From contig CALSFV010000076.1 of the NCBI GenBank assembly GCA_943737045.1, positions 401,863-465,862 of the forward strand: 64,000 nt of DNA, given 5' to 3'. Each line of letters opens with the position of its first letter. Position 1 is the first letter of the stretch. Below the pieces are notes generated by a model. The model was given only the letters and a program-made list of their open reading frames with translations, did no database searches and was not told the origin of the DNA. Shown piece after piece: positions 21,741 through 32,511 of this stretch. The DNA comes from Parapristionchus giblindavisi (taxonomy: Eukaryota; Nematoda; Chromadorea; Rhabditida; Diplogasteridae). A program made the position numbers and the translations under genes.

Positions 21741-23854
21741 ATGGCTCAAGTGATCCGAATCAAGATGATGGACAAGGAAATCAGTATGATTCTGTCTCAA
21801 AATGTGATCGCCAAAAGCTCTATAAAATCTGCCTTTTTGCTTGCCGATGATGCGATTGTTTCGTTGTCGTATAAGCTCAATAACGTGGAGATTTTTTGCG
21901 AGTAAGTCACATGTGGTTTATTTCTGATTTATTTTCAATTAATTTAGGTCTCGAATTGCTCGAGCCGAATTGAGAGAGCCATGCTTTTTGCTTCCGGAAG
22001 GATGGCCAGCTATGCAATTCTTTGTGGAGTCCAATAAGGTGCCTTCTCGACCAGCAAAGCGGATGGATGCACGTCCGATCGTCAGCCCATATCCCGAAGG
22101 TAATACTAAATTTGTCACTAAAAATATATTGCACATCTCATGATCTCAGTGTTTTAAAGGGAGCGTAACCTCGCTCAATGGTCTCTTCGACGCGCAACGC
22201 TCTCTCGTTGTTAGAGAACAGAGAAATAGTGTGCGCAATGAAGAGTGCGGTACACTGAGAATGAATTGACTTAGTAACTCATTCACTAGCTCAAGTGACT
22301 AACAAGGGAAGGCCCTGAAGCCACACCCACCGATCAGGTCCAATTTTTTACTGGTGATACATCTCATATAGGGATGAGGTTTGGCGGTATCAGAAATTGC
22401 AAAGCTCTTCTTTGAAATTTTAAAATTATTTAAAAAAAATCGATGATCAAATTTTCAGTGTGCACATCTTTATCAGAAGTAGCACCATAACATAGTATGC
22501 AAATTGAGAAAGGTTAACTCATTCAGATATGCACATTTGATTGCAAAAAATCGATTTTGAAAGTGTTTTCATTGTTTTTTGTCCATTTTTAAATAAATTT
22601 TAAAATTTCAAAGAAGAGCTTTGCAATTTCTGATATCGCCAAACCTAATCCCTATATGAGATGTACCTCCAGTAAAAATTTGGACCTGATCGGTGAGTGT
22701 GGCTTCAGGGAATTCCCTTGTAAGCGTCTATTCACTTAGTCCCCCCTAGTGAATGCAATTCACTTATATGTAAGTCAATTCAAATGACTAAACGATTAGT
22801 TCACGTGGGAGAGGGGAGTAGAGTAAGTCAATTGGATTGACTTACCATGCTAGCGAATCCAAATGACTTACTATACAGCGTCTACTCACATGGTACCCCT
22901 AAGTTAGTGAGTGAGTGACTTAATAGTAAGTAAGTTCATTCTCAGTGTAACGCTAACTTTAACGATTACAGTTTTTAGCTCCTTCACCACCGCCTCCAGT
23001 GTCCAAATCCATCGACAAATGGATGTTCTATGCCATTGATTCGGCTGGAAAGTCGACTGTGGTGTGTGTCCATCCACGTTACTTCGTCACATTTCGTCAT
23101 GGGACGCACCTTCTGCTCCGAGTCGGAAGTGTTATGAAGATTTTTCATGCAAAGGATCAACCCAATGCGGAGAAGGGGTGTGACGTAACCGTCGTTGATA
23201 TAAATGAAAGGTTGGATTTCATCCTTCTTCGCAGCAAGGAGACCATTGTACAGGTAGTATATGGTTGTTGGTACTTTTGTTTAACGATAATTATTTCTAG
23301 AAAGCGCCACGATTGGTCCGGGCCGAAGAATCCGAGAATTTCCTTCTGGCGGGATTCGGCGATATGAGTTCTGGAGACCAGCAATTAGCGTACTTAAAAG
23401 GAGTTGTGCACTCCGTTCGAGTACACTACTTCTCCATTAATGACAGACCGTCAGCTCCACTCAGGGGACCGTTTTATTTGGGAACTGGACAAAGTTCTAG
23501 AGGAGCCTCCGGTAAGTATAATATTAGTTTAAATCAAATGTTTAAAAATTTTAGGTGGTGCTTGTTGGAGCGCCCGCGGACTCATTGGAATAAATTATGG
23601 GGTGACTTGTATGCCAGAAGTTGCGACATACAGTCCTAAAAACATAATATCTCCCGCAGAGCGTATTGAGGAATCTCTGATGGTAAGAGTTGAGTTCGCT
23701 TTAAAGCAAAATTAAATTTGCATTTTTTCAGGCTCAATTGGCAATCGATCAGCAAAATTCTCCAAAACCTCCGCCAACAAAGAGGAAGCTCATTCGGACC
23801 GAAATAGAAGGGCTTGGTTCCCAAACATTGTTTGTTGACGAAGAACGGCTTTAA
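21741..23854 (+). CDS. Trypsin-like peptidase domain protein, paralogue 2 (six exons, 349 aa)
   Basis: Exons are 21741-21901, 21948-22099, 22979-23253, 23301-23511, 23555-23682 and 23732-23854; phases join without stops to 349 aa. The N-terminal ~100 residues form a module shared only with paralogue 1. Residues ~115-290 look like a trypsin/HtrA-type double barrel. His145 is in FVTFRHGTH, Asp184 in RLDFILL and Ser266 in RGASGGA, so a complete His-Asp-Ser triad is plausible. There is no signal peptide or membrane segment, so a cytoplasmic or nuclear protein is expected. The C terminus is basic and proline-rich (KPPPTKRKL). An acceptor TTTTCAG lies 18 bp before the ATG. Intron 2 is enlarged by nested transposons but splice sites are intact. 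The substrate is unknown; loss of activity cannot be excluded because the His context is not the classical TAAHC. Confidence 0.82.
22153..22250. repeat. MITE family 2 copy, right half disrupted
   Basis: TTTTAAAGGGAGCGTAACCT starts at 22153 and the palindrome runs to about GAAGAGTGCGG, where the element at 22253 begins. Beyond it, GTAACGCTAACTTTAACG (22946-22963) resembles the family's lost right end, so the later insertion appears to have landed in or next to this MITE. Confidence 0.7.
22253..22947. mobile_element. TA-flanked MITE (CACTGAGAATGAA ends) with a nested foldback
   Basis: It begins CACTGAGAATGAATTGAC and ends TTCATTCTCAGTG, with TA at 22251-22252 and 22948-22949. Inside, about 22302-22725 is a second palindrome: ACAAGGGAAGGCCCTGAAGCC and its partner GGCTTCAGGGAATTCCCTTG frame arms holding GCAAAGCTCTTCTTTGAAAT and its complement. 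The outer element's internal tracts (AAGTCAATT, GTGACTTA) remain on both sides. All of it lies in intron 2 of the peptidase-like gene. Confidence 0.85.
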
Positions 23855-23884
23855 TTAATCGATTAATAAAAATATATTTTTATC

Positions 23885-25495
23885 TGAAATGTATTTATTT
23901 TTAAATTATTGTATTCTATTGCATGGGAGAATTGCTTGGAATTAATGTCGCAAATGAAAAAAAAGAAAAATAAATGATTTGAGAAAATAGTAGGCAGAAA
24001 ATACATAGGTACATATCATTTAATTTTTATTCTAAGTTTTGTGGAACTTTCCTGTTTATGTATTAGTTAAATGGTTCACTTAAATATCCATTTAACTCCA
24101 AATCATAAAATCTTCGAGTATTACTCTTTACCAAATAAAATATTAGAAGCAACTTCCCAACCGAAATCGCGTAAAGCGACGGAACTCTTTTAAAATCACT
24201 CCCATATCGTTGTTTTCCCCTTCATTATTCATGTTCTAACGGATGGATAAATAAAGACATGCTCCTCGATAGCATCATAAGCAATCCACCTTTTGACACA
24301 TCAGCACTTGATACAGACTATATAACTGATATTTTCCAATTAACGCGAGCAGCATAAAATATGAAATAAAATTCGCGCGTTAATTCGCTGACGCACTTAA
24401 TTTTGCGGAATGCCTGACTCGAAACAGACTATTGCTTTTCCGTTTAAAAGAAGAATAATCTGAATTCTCCATAGTAGAATTCGTATATGTCTCATTGTAT
24501 CAATGCACTTTAACCAATTTAACTGATGTTTGAAAAAATTCTCCGTTAAGCAAATTGCAACGTCATCCGCCGCAAAACATTAGAAATGTGTTCAGTTTAA
24601 GGAAAAAAGAAGTGATTTTTTTCCATTTTTTTTGGAGGAAGTAGATTTTCTTGAAGAAAAGTCACATGACCAAAGCAATGAAAGTACAACAATCGTCTAG
24701 ACCACATATCTCGTTCAATTCTACCTTCAAACTGTTCATTATCTTTAACCATAGATATAAAGCCGGTTGAGCAACAGCACTTTCGTGATCTGTCATTTGA
24801 TTTTTTATCTTTGCTTCATTTGTTCATTATTCTAACTTTGAAGGCGTCCTACCTCTTTTTTTTGCTTGTAGTGAACCGGAAACTCCAAATTCTTTTTTTT
24901 AATTTCGATTTTTTAACGTTACGTTTTCTAAACCAAACTTGGGGTTATTTTTTTCGGAAGTTTATTTTTTTTTCGAAATTACACTTCTCAAATTAACATG
25001 TAGAGTAAAATGTATTTTGTACAGCTCGTAAACTTCTAGAAAAATAAAATCAAAGCATACAATAAATACATATTTCAACATTGGGAAGTTTACATCAAGA
25101 TAAAAATACCAGAGACGAAGCTACAATTCTATATCGTGTTTTTATTTGACTCATCTTCTCTTCTATAAGACCTGCAATATTTTCTCACTCATGCAAATGC
25201 TCTTCGGACGTGCTTCTTGAATTGTGTCTTCGGACAAATATTATCTGATTGCTCCTATTTAGAAAGCACAAGAACACCTTCTTTATATTTTAAAGTGTTC
25301 CTTTGATAGATGGTTGAATCACTTGAATGGTTTAAAAAAAATTATTTATTCCATCAAATATACATTTCTTTTTTTATTTATACGCTTATAAGGCATACAC
25401 TCAATTTGATAATATACTGTTATTAGTTTGCATGAACATTGGATTTAAAATAGTATATTTGAACTTTGTTAGATTAATAATTGTGCTTCATATTG
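23885..25495. other. Intergenic, AT-rich, nothing recognised
   Basis: No splice-consistent ORFs, repeats with a partner in this window, or RNA genes were seen. The sequence contains several T-rich runs typical of nematode intergenic DNA. Confidence 0.5.
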
Positions 25496-25499
25496 TTTA

Positions 25500-25626
25500 G
25501 GCCGTTAAACGGTGCGTATCCTCTCTCAATGGCCTCTTCATTGCGTACACCTTTCTCTGTTTTCCAACTACTAAATAGCATTGCGCGTCGAAGAGACCAT
25601 TGAGAGAGGTTACGTTCCCTTTAAGT
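25500..25626. repeat. MITE family 2 copy
   Basis: TTAAACGGTGCGTATCCTCT at the left mirrors GAGAGGTTACGTTCCCTTTAA at the right. Inside are CAATGGCCTCTTCATTGCG and its near complement GTCGAAGAGACCATTGAG. Palindromic and non-coding. Confidence 0.85.
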
Positions 25627-26002
25627 CTATTGTTTATGTTACTAACACTTTCCAATAACCATTGTTCCCATAGGAATAAATCAACGACTTCAACCGAATC
25701 ATTATTTCTTGGAATTTTTGTTTTTATGGCCATACTTTGAGATAACGGCAACGAAAGCTCGAGCAACCATATCTTACAGTGCAATTAGCTCGTTTATGTG
25801 TTATGAAATGATTCACGAGTTATTGTTTTTGGCGAATGCGCGTTTTTTTTGAAAATTTAAAATTTGTTCAATAGGATTTGAAGAACACTCTGTACTCTCT
25901 CTCTGTAGTCTCTGTACTATGTAGTCCGTGTTTTACCACTACTCTATCTGATTGATGAGTGGGCATATTTCAATCTCTCTTGTCCACTTCGGGCACTCAT
26001 CA

Positions 26003-26219
26003 TTATTGTCCGTATAAAATGTACTTGCATAATTGCATTGCTACTGCTGCTAAACAGAGGAAGAACTATCGATTAACTCCCCTCTCTTTCCTCCTTTCCT
26101 TCCTCGCTCAATCTGATCTACCTACTCTCTCACCGGTAATCTCTCTCTAAACATAGCAATTCATTGTGGCAGTGGTTGGCTACTATCGTACCAAATAAAG
26201 TGTATTTTATACGGTCAAT
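26003..26219. repeat. 217-bp MITE with TATTGxCCGTATAAAAT ends, copy 1
   Basis: TTATTGTCCGTATAAAATGT at the left is mirrored by TTTTATACGGTCAATA at the right. The whole unit is repeated in the same orientation at 30468-30705, with the shared internal phrases TTGCTACTG, GCTAAACAGA and GTGGCTGTGGCTGGCTACT (as GTGGCAGTGGTTGGCTACT here). Confidence 0.8.
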
Positions 26220-26539
26220 AGCGAGTTTGAGCAGTTTGAGCTTGTCCGGTTAGTCTATCATTAATAATTGGTCCATGGTATTGTTGTACAATATCGACAT
26301 ACTCCTCGAGCAAAACTGTTTTTTTGTATAACTTTTCGTTTGTTTTATTAATTTAATTAAACAATTCTTCTACTTGTCTAAAAAATAAATCGGTGCATTT
26401 ATATCGTATTCAAGAAGATATAGGTCGTGTAAACGTTTATATTGTAGGCAATTTCCAATTAGTTTTTATCCACCTGTACGTATCTTATTTACCATTATAT
26501 ATACCAGAAGGGGAATAATGTATCAGTCAAGGAGACACC

Positions 26540-26650
26540 CCCGAGATATTTTGACACTCTCCGCTCTGGCCACACTCTCTCGTTGTCTTTGTCTACGAGT
26601 GAGCGTTACCAGAGTGAAGAGTAATTTTAGCTTGGAGTGTGCACGTAATA
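26540..26650. repeat. MITE family 1 copy (degenerate)
   Basis: Family 1 is a ~120-bp palindrome with TTTAAAGGCACACCCCAAGC ends and an inner ACTCTCCGCTCTGGCCAC arm. This copy keeps ACTCTCCGCTCTGGCCACAC and TTTTAGCTTGGAGTGTGC, with altered outer ends. Confidence 0.75.
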
Positions 26651-28291
26651 TTTGAGAATCGTCATCTGTAAATATTTTGAATTCATTTTTAAGCTCACAA
26701 ACTTTGAATTTTTGCTTAATTTATTTTTTGATCAATTAAGCTGTAAAAATAAGTCCAACTGAGAAATAAAATCTTATTTATCTCAATTCCATTATCTGTC
26801 ATATTGAATGAAAATTGTAACACTGCACATCACAAAGATTTTGTATCGCTAAACTAGTGTATCACATCTAGCGACATAAGTAATAAAACTGATCGTCGAA
26901 ACATATACTAATTTGGAATCTATTTATACCTCGCGAAAATTAACCCTACTGGGAGTCGAAATAACAATTGGACAGAGAAAAAAATACTTCATTTTTATGT
27001 AGTCGACATATAATTATCCAATAATTGTCATATTTTTGTCCCGATGTCTATATTTCCCATATCGCAAGAGTTGAAAGCGTGGCCTGATGATGAATGCTAA
27101 GTTCAAGGTATATCCCTTTTTTAACGACGATCATTGTTGTGCTTCTAAAAACGCGATTTAAAAATATTTTTAACACATTCCTCTTGCGATATAATTCCTA
27201 TCCTTGCTTAAATACGGTTCTTTAGGAAACAAATTTCTTCTCATCGAAAAAATTTTTAAAAAAACATTCTGGAGATTTGTACCTACCACGCCCTACTATC
27301 TTTCCCTGACGGTATCTCTCTCATCTTTGAGGTATAGGTTATGTGTGACGAGACAATTTTAGTAACTTTCGTTCATACGTAGGATAACTTAGTTAGCTCA
27401 GTCTAGTCTCCGTCACTAATTCGAGCGGGAGAGTATTATCCAATGCATCGTTATGAAGGTGCTTAGACACCATCTAAACTTCTATGTTAGTCCAGTTAGA
27501 CAACCTCTCTGTAAGAGCATTTTCCATGAATAACTGACTACAAATTTTGCGTATTGTCTTTTCAAAGTGCGGATCTTTCTTGGTGATCTACGCTGCAAAA
27601 AGTGCGAGCATCTTGTGATTATAAAAGCTCCAGGTATCCGCACGCGAAAACACCATCATGATTTCTAAACAAAGCTCACTTTTTTTATCGCTCTCCGGAG
27701 AAAGGGAATAGGTTCGCGCCCCAGTTGTACTACACAGTGCGCACTACATGTTTTGTGTTACAAGTAATCAGTAGTATATGCTTTTTGAGTTGTATTCAAC
27801 ACATTATAAGTGTTACTATTCCAGCTTTAGTTTTATTTTTTCGGCCCAAGCTGCACAAAAAAAACGAAACAGAGGGGCATACAATCTTTGCAATGCAATC
27901 TTTTCGCAAGATCTAATAATGTATTTTGATTTGCATTATTTATGATGTATTCGTTAATTCACAGTCGATGCGTTAACTGATGTGCATCTCAATCTAAAGC
28001 GTAAACATGGGTATTTCATAAACAATCATTCATTTAAATGATTTCTGTTTCATTATTTGAATCCCTCGCATTATTTCTGAAAACCGAACCATAACACCGG
28101 ACAACTCTACAAGGGTATGTTAGACAATATACTATACTTTTGGATGGTCCGGTGTTCTGAAGTGTCCCTTATGCATTATCGCTACTGTTCCACATTAAAT
28201 TGCGATTATCCCAAATCATTTTCTTTATATACATTATATAATCAGTAAATATTTAATTAAGTAGCTACTTTTGAAGGGTTTATCATTTCAG
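26651..28291. other. Intergenic, no gene recognised
   Basis: AT-rich sequence with no exon pairs, domains or repeats I could support. It would contain any promoter of the receptor gene that starts at 28292. Confidence 0.45.
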
Positions 28292-31200
28292 ATGTCAGCT
28301 TTTCTTGCGGTGGATTCAAGCAAAAATGAATCATATTGGCTTCCATTCTTCGTTCGAAAAGATTACCTACCTGAGCCTTACAAGAGCTATCACACTTCTT
28401 TGGAAATAGCCGAGGTTTGTGTTCTCTGAAATATTTTAAAGCGACACCCCAAGCAATTGTGAAACTCTCCGCTCTGGCCACACTCTCTCACTTTCATTGT
28501 CTACGAGAGAGTATAGCCAATGCGGAGAGTAAAATTAGCTTGGGGTGTGCCTTTAAAATATATTTACTTAGCTGTTCGGACATATTGTTACGCTAATTAT
28601 AATTCCAGTAAGCCTCCATATATTCATTAAGGTATGAAAAAGAATTTGACGTCTAGCGAAAGTTTTCGAAATTGTAGGCAAAGTTTTTCCATTTCAATCT
28701 GGCCGTTGTGCTGTGCAACACGATTGCGATGGGTCCTGTGTATGTCTTAAGTCGCCTGTATATGATTATCGTCGAGATCGGGCTTGTACAATACGGTATT
28801 AATAATATAATATATTTATAAAGTATAATTTCTATAATTATCTTTTTCTATAGTTAATTAACTATATCTTCTATAAATAATCTCTATAATTAAAGCTGAT
28901 AAAGTCGATGTTATAACAAAAAAGGCAGAAATTTTTATATATTGACTGAAAAAAAAAACAACAATTCTCTAACTAGCTAAAGGGAATTGATTATGAGTGT
29001 GGCCGTGAACTGTATGATGTTTCATAGAACAGTTTTATAGTCTGTCTATGCAATTCCGAAGAAAGTGCTAACAATTAACCTTTCAGTAACGTCTTTCTCA
29101 TTACAGATAATATGATTGTAGTCGCGACTCTAATAAGAATGACATTGTTCATATCGATGTTTGCATCAATTATTGTTGTAACTATTGAAAGGTGCTGATA
29201 TAATAATCATGTTGTGATTTATTAGGGTGTCCCATAAGAGTCTTTGCTCTTTTTTCATGACATCTTTTTTCAAATAACAAACGAAGCAGCTACATTCAAA
29301 TGGTGATGCACTGTCCATGTTTATGAACAAATATCCTCCATCTCGTATGCAACTGCAAGACACCGTTCTGTCTGAATTCCCTATCGAGTGAGGCAATCCA
29401 TCGGCCGATCTCCCGTTTAACAATAAGTCGAAAACTGTGTAACCGTGACATAATTTTTAAAAAAATCAAAAATTGTCTTGGAAAAAGAGCAGGTAAATGA
29501 AACTTGTAACATTTGCTGATCAGTATACCTTCGATGTATACCACAGGGCATAACAATCGCTTTCGACCGAGAAAAAAGGATCCAAAGTTAGTGCAGAAAA
29601 AAAGTGCAAAGACTTATGGGACACCCTAATGCGAAGCTTCTATAACACATGTAAACACTAAATTAATTGTATATTTATAGGTATTTTGCTCTGAGATATG
29701 CTACCACGTACGAGACAATAAGGCGTAAACACATATCTGTCATAATACTAATTATATATTATGCATCATGCACAGTTCTTGCTTATCTAATGATTTTCCG
29801 TACGTTTGCGTAATCAGAATTGCTATAAGAAGAAAAATTCAGGAATTTTTAGTGGATTGTTAATTCTCGCTGTGATTTTAGTCTCTAGTAATATTGCGCT
29901 ATGTGTGAGTGCATTTGTTAACATTATGCATGATAAGTTCGCTTATTCTCAGATTTTTCTATTTTTGAACCGATTAAATCTTCGACTTCAAGAGAGCTTA
30001 TTGATTAAATATGAACATTATTCAATAAGTTATAGATGGCAATTGAAAGACAACATAAAAGCTCAAAGAGTAAGCAACTTTCGTTCTTCGTTCTATTCAA
30101 TAAAATATTGCAATATGCTGAGTTATTGATTGATATTAGTTACATAAATTCAGGAATATCTCAACTTTATAAAATGTCCAACGATCATTAAGGAGCGTTG
30201 ATACAATTTTTTTCATTGCCTACAGTTTTCAGGAACTATATTTGCTCATCTTCGGTTGTGATCTAGTAATCTCTGTATTTCTGCCAGCATTTTTCGTACC
30301 TGCTTTGATATTTGATGGAGTTGATGAACATCAGGCAACTCTCGAATTGACAAAGCAATTCTTTCTTCTAGCATGTTCATAGTGAGTTCCTATGCACAGT
30401 TAAATATATATTTTATCAAAGTGCGCACGCAAGAAACGAGACTCATAAATATTACGAGAAATATAACTATTGCCCGTATAAAATGTACTTGTGTAATTTC
30501 CTTGCTACTGGCTGCTAAACAGAAAAAAAACTACCGATCAACTTCCGGCATTCCCTCACTTCCCTATTCGCGATCTCTCTCTCTGATCTACGTACTATCT
30601 CGCTTCGACTCTCTCTTTCTCTGTAAACATAGAAACACATTGTGGCTGTGGCTGGCTACTCTCTTACCAAATAAAAAGTGTATTTATTTTATACGGTCAA
30701 TAAATTTGTAATTGGGCCAGCGTGAGATATGGTAGAAAGGGGAGTGAACCAGGATTGTATGGTCCCACTCTTATAGTTAGACGATAAATTATTCATAGTG
30801 TATCAGTGCGATGAGAATTATGGCGCGTTAAAATGTGGTGGAAAACCGAAAAAAGCGACTTTCCGAGTGTTAAAATGTACCCTGGAAAACCGAAAATGGA
30901 AAGTCGATATTTGAATTCGCGGGCGCGAATAATGTGCGGGAATTCAAATTCCGACTTTCCGACTGCCAATTTCTATGTTTAAAAAACTAAAGTAAATCCG
31001 GAATTCCTTTTCCTTTCACTTTTCGTCTTCTTTTGACATCGGAAACTCGCTGTCGCGAGTGCAAATTTGAATTCCCGCACATTATTCGCGCCCGCGAATT
31101 CAAATATCGACTTTCCATTTTCGGTTTTCCAGGGTGCATTTTAACACTCGGAAAGTTGCTTTTTTTCGGGTTTCCACCACATTTTAACGCGCCATTATTG

Positions 31201-31580
31201 ATGTGTTCGAGTGATAAAGGAACTCTGTGCCGCGGAAGGTGAAACGTGAACCGTGTGCATCATTGAGAAAGGAAACAATTTAGTGTGAATAACTTTAATT
31301 TCTCAGTTCCCTCGGCTTGACTTACATCTTCATCGTGCTCTCCGTATCAGATCATCGAGACATCATATTCCGCCGTGTCCCATTAAAAGTGTAATATTTC
31401 CTATTTAAAGCTACACCCCAAGCTAATTTGAAACTCTCCGCTCTGGCAATTCTCTCTCACTTTCACTGTTTACGAGAGAGTATTACCAATGCAGAGGGTA
31501 AAATTAACATGGGGTATTCCTTTAAGAAAATGGGTTTAAAAAATAATATTTGTACATTCCAGAACTTCCATTATAAGTGA
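28292..31580 (+). CDS. SRE-class 7TM chemoreceptor-like gene, lacking TM1, probably degenerate
   Basis: Exons are 28292-28414, 28678-28795, 29107-29191, 29681-29738, 29818-30069, 30233-30381, 31307-31388 and a short last exon at 31563-31580 (least certain); the frame stays open for about 293 aa. Family signs are ERYFALRYATTYE after TM3 and RWQLKDNIKAQ before TM6, positioned as in nematode SRE receptors, which are expressed in chemosensory neurons. Hydrophobic segments for TM2, TM3, TM4, TM6 and TM7 are clear. There is no TM1 between exon 1 and exon 2, and the TM5 region is short and polar. TTTCAG directly precedes the ATG, fitting a trans-splice acceptor. Five of seven introns hold a MITE or foldback. 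Either a TM1 exon was lost, making this a pseudogene, or I missed a divergent exon in intron 1. Confidence 0.7.
28440..28557. repeat. MITE family 1 copy in intron 1 of the receptor gene
   Basis: AAAGCGACACCCCAAGC to AGCTTGGGGTGTGCCTTTAA forms a ~118-bp palindrome with CTCTCCGCTCTGGCCACACT and its partner inside. It is one of at least 13 copies between 26.5 and 55.8 kb. Confidence 0.9.
29225..29626. mobile_element. 402-bp mariner-type MITE in intron 3 of the receptor gene
   Basis: It begins GGGTGTCCCATAAGAGTCTT and ends AAGACTTATGGGACACCC, flanked by TA at 29223-29224 and 29627-29628. TTAGGGTGTCCCATAAGT-type ends are characteristic of mariner elements. No intact transposase frame is present. 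Confidence 0.85.
30468..30705. repeat. MITE with TATTGxCCGTATAAAAT ends, copy 2, in receptor intron 6
   Basis: Same family and orientation as 26003-26219. CTATTGCCCGTATAAAATGT at the left is mirrored by TTTATACGGTCAATA at the right. It is a little longer because of an extra CT-rich stretch. Confidence 0.8.
30820..31194. mobile_element. 375-bp foldback element with GGCGCGTTAAAATG ends
   Basis: ATGGCGCGTTAAAATGTGGT at the left is matched by CCACATTTTAACGCGCCAT at the right. Inner pairs include AATTCGCGGGCGCGAATAAT with its complement. Arms of about 150 bp surround a central loop. It lies in intron 6 of the receptor-like gene and is more GC-rich than its surroundings. Confidence 0.85.
31405..31530. 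repeat. MITE family 1 copy in receptor intron 7
   Basis: TTTAAAGCTACACCCCAAGC at the left and AACATGGGGTATTCCTTTAA at the right, with CTCTCCGCTCTGGCAATTCT inside. Palindromic and non-coding. Confidence 0.85.
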
Positions 31581-31767
31581 CACCGTCACTGTCGAAAATC
31601 ACGTTGCTCAACTTTCCGAAGAATGGGATAATATTTTTGAGCGTCGACTAATTAGACGATAAAGTGATTTTTTTCAAATCATAAAGCTCATTAAATACAC
31701 TAGAATACAAGGAATGCATTAGAGAGGGTGAAGGTCTCTCGTTCTTTATGCGTCGTTACATTTACCC

Positions 31768-31890
31768 TTCAAGCAATACCCCAAGCTAATTTGAAACTCT
31801 CCGCTCTGGCCACACTCTCTCGCTTTCTTTGTCTACGAGAGAGTATTGCCAATGCGGAGAGTAAAATTAGCTTGGGGTGTGCCTTTAAAG
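31768..31890. repeat. MITE family 1 copy
   Basis: CTTCAAGCAATACCCCAAGC at the left and AGCTTGGGGTGTGCCTTTAA at the right, nearly perfect inner arms. It lies between the receptor-like gene and the 3' end of the copine gene. Confidence 0.9.
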
Positions 31891-32511
31891 AGAATTTCTC
31901 TGAAGGTGTTGTGTCCTTGTGATGAAACTGTGAACACTCGGTTCCATCACTTCCATTGTGATGATTACAAATTAGTGATATGCACCAGTGAGTTCCTTTG
32001 AAAGGAAACCAAGAAAGTCCAAATAAGAATCTTCAAAATCAAAACGTTAATAATATTGCGACTATACTTCGAGATTTGGACAGCTCCTTTCTCATTTCGG
32101 TTTTGAGATCAGTGATCCATTACTTTTAAGATGTTCTACTTTCTTCAAACTTTGACCATTTTGTTGTCTGTTAGGTCAAGGTTATTTTTTTTTTAAAATA
32201 AAAAAAAGAATAATTCATTGCAATCATGGTATCGGATTGAGATACATAAATCTAATTACAATAATCAATCAATGCTCGACAATCAAAATAAGAAAAAATC
32301 AATAAATCGACAGTCTGCCGGACTCTCAACGCGAAGACTACAGTAATCTAGAGTAGTCGAAAAAAAGATACAATCTATTGATCCAGCAAATGTCATAACT
32401 TTAGCTCTGCACCGAAAAATATTGGGTAAACGAGGTAACCGTAATTCAAAGGGTGGCTTCCCGCCAAAACTGAATTTTAAAATGTTTAAAAGAGAAAATA
32501 AGCGGGAAGTT

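Larger units (their letters stand above)
20717..23880. repeat. Tandem duplication with the peptidase-like gene, right copy
   Basis: Direct-repeat partner of 13402-16330. Noncoding homology is clear from CGCAAACGCGTTGGGCTAGA through the hAT relic to the splice acceptor before the start codon. Coding exons align one to one with the left copy. Confidence 0.85.

Noticed and set aside
29166..29556. Minus-strand ORFs as a possible mariner transposase
   Set aside because: They lie in the mariner-type MITE but show no DDD catalytic blocks; resemblance was too weak to claim.
31728..31922. ORFs translating as [15 protein letters not shown] in several places (also 33820-34056, 50848-51030)
   Set aside because: They are chance translations of the MITE family 1 palindrome.
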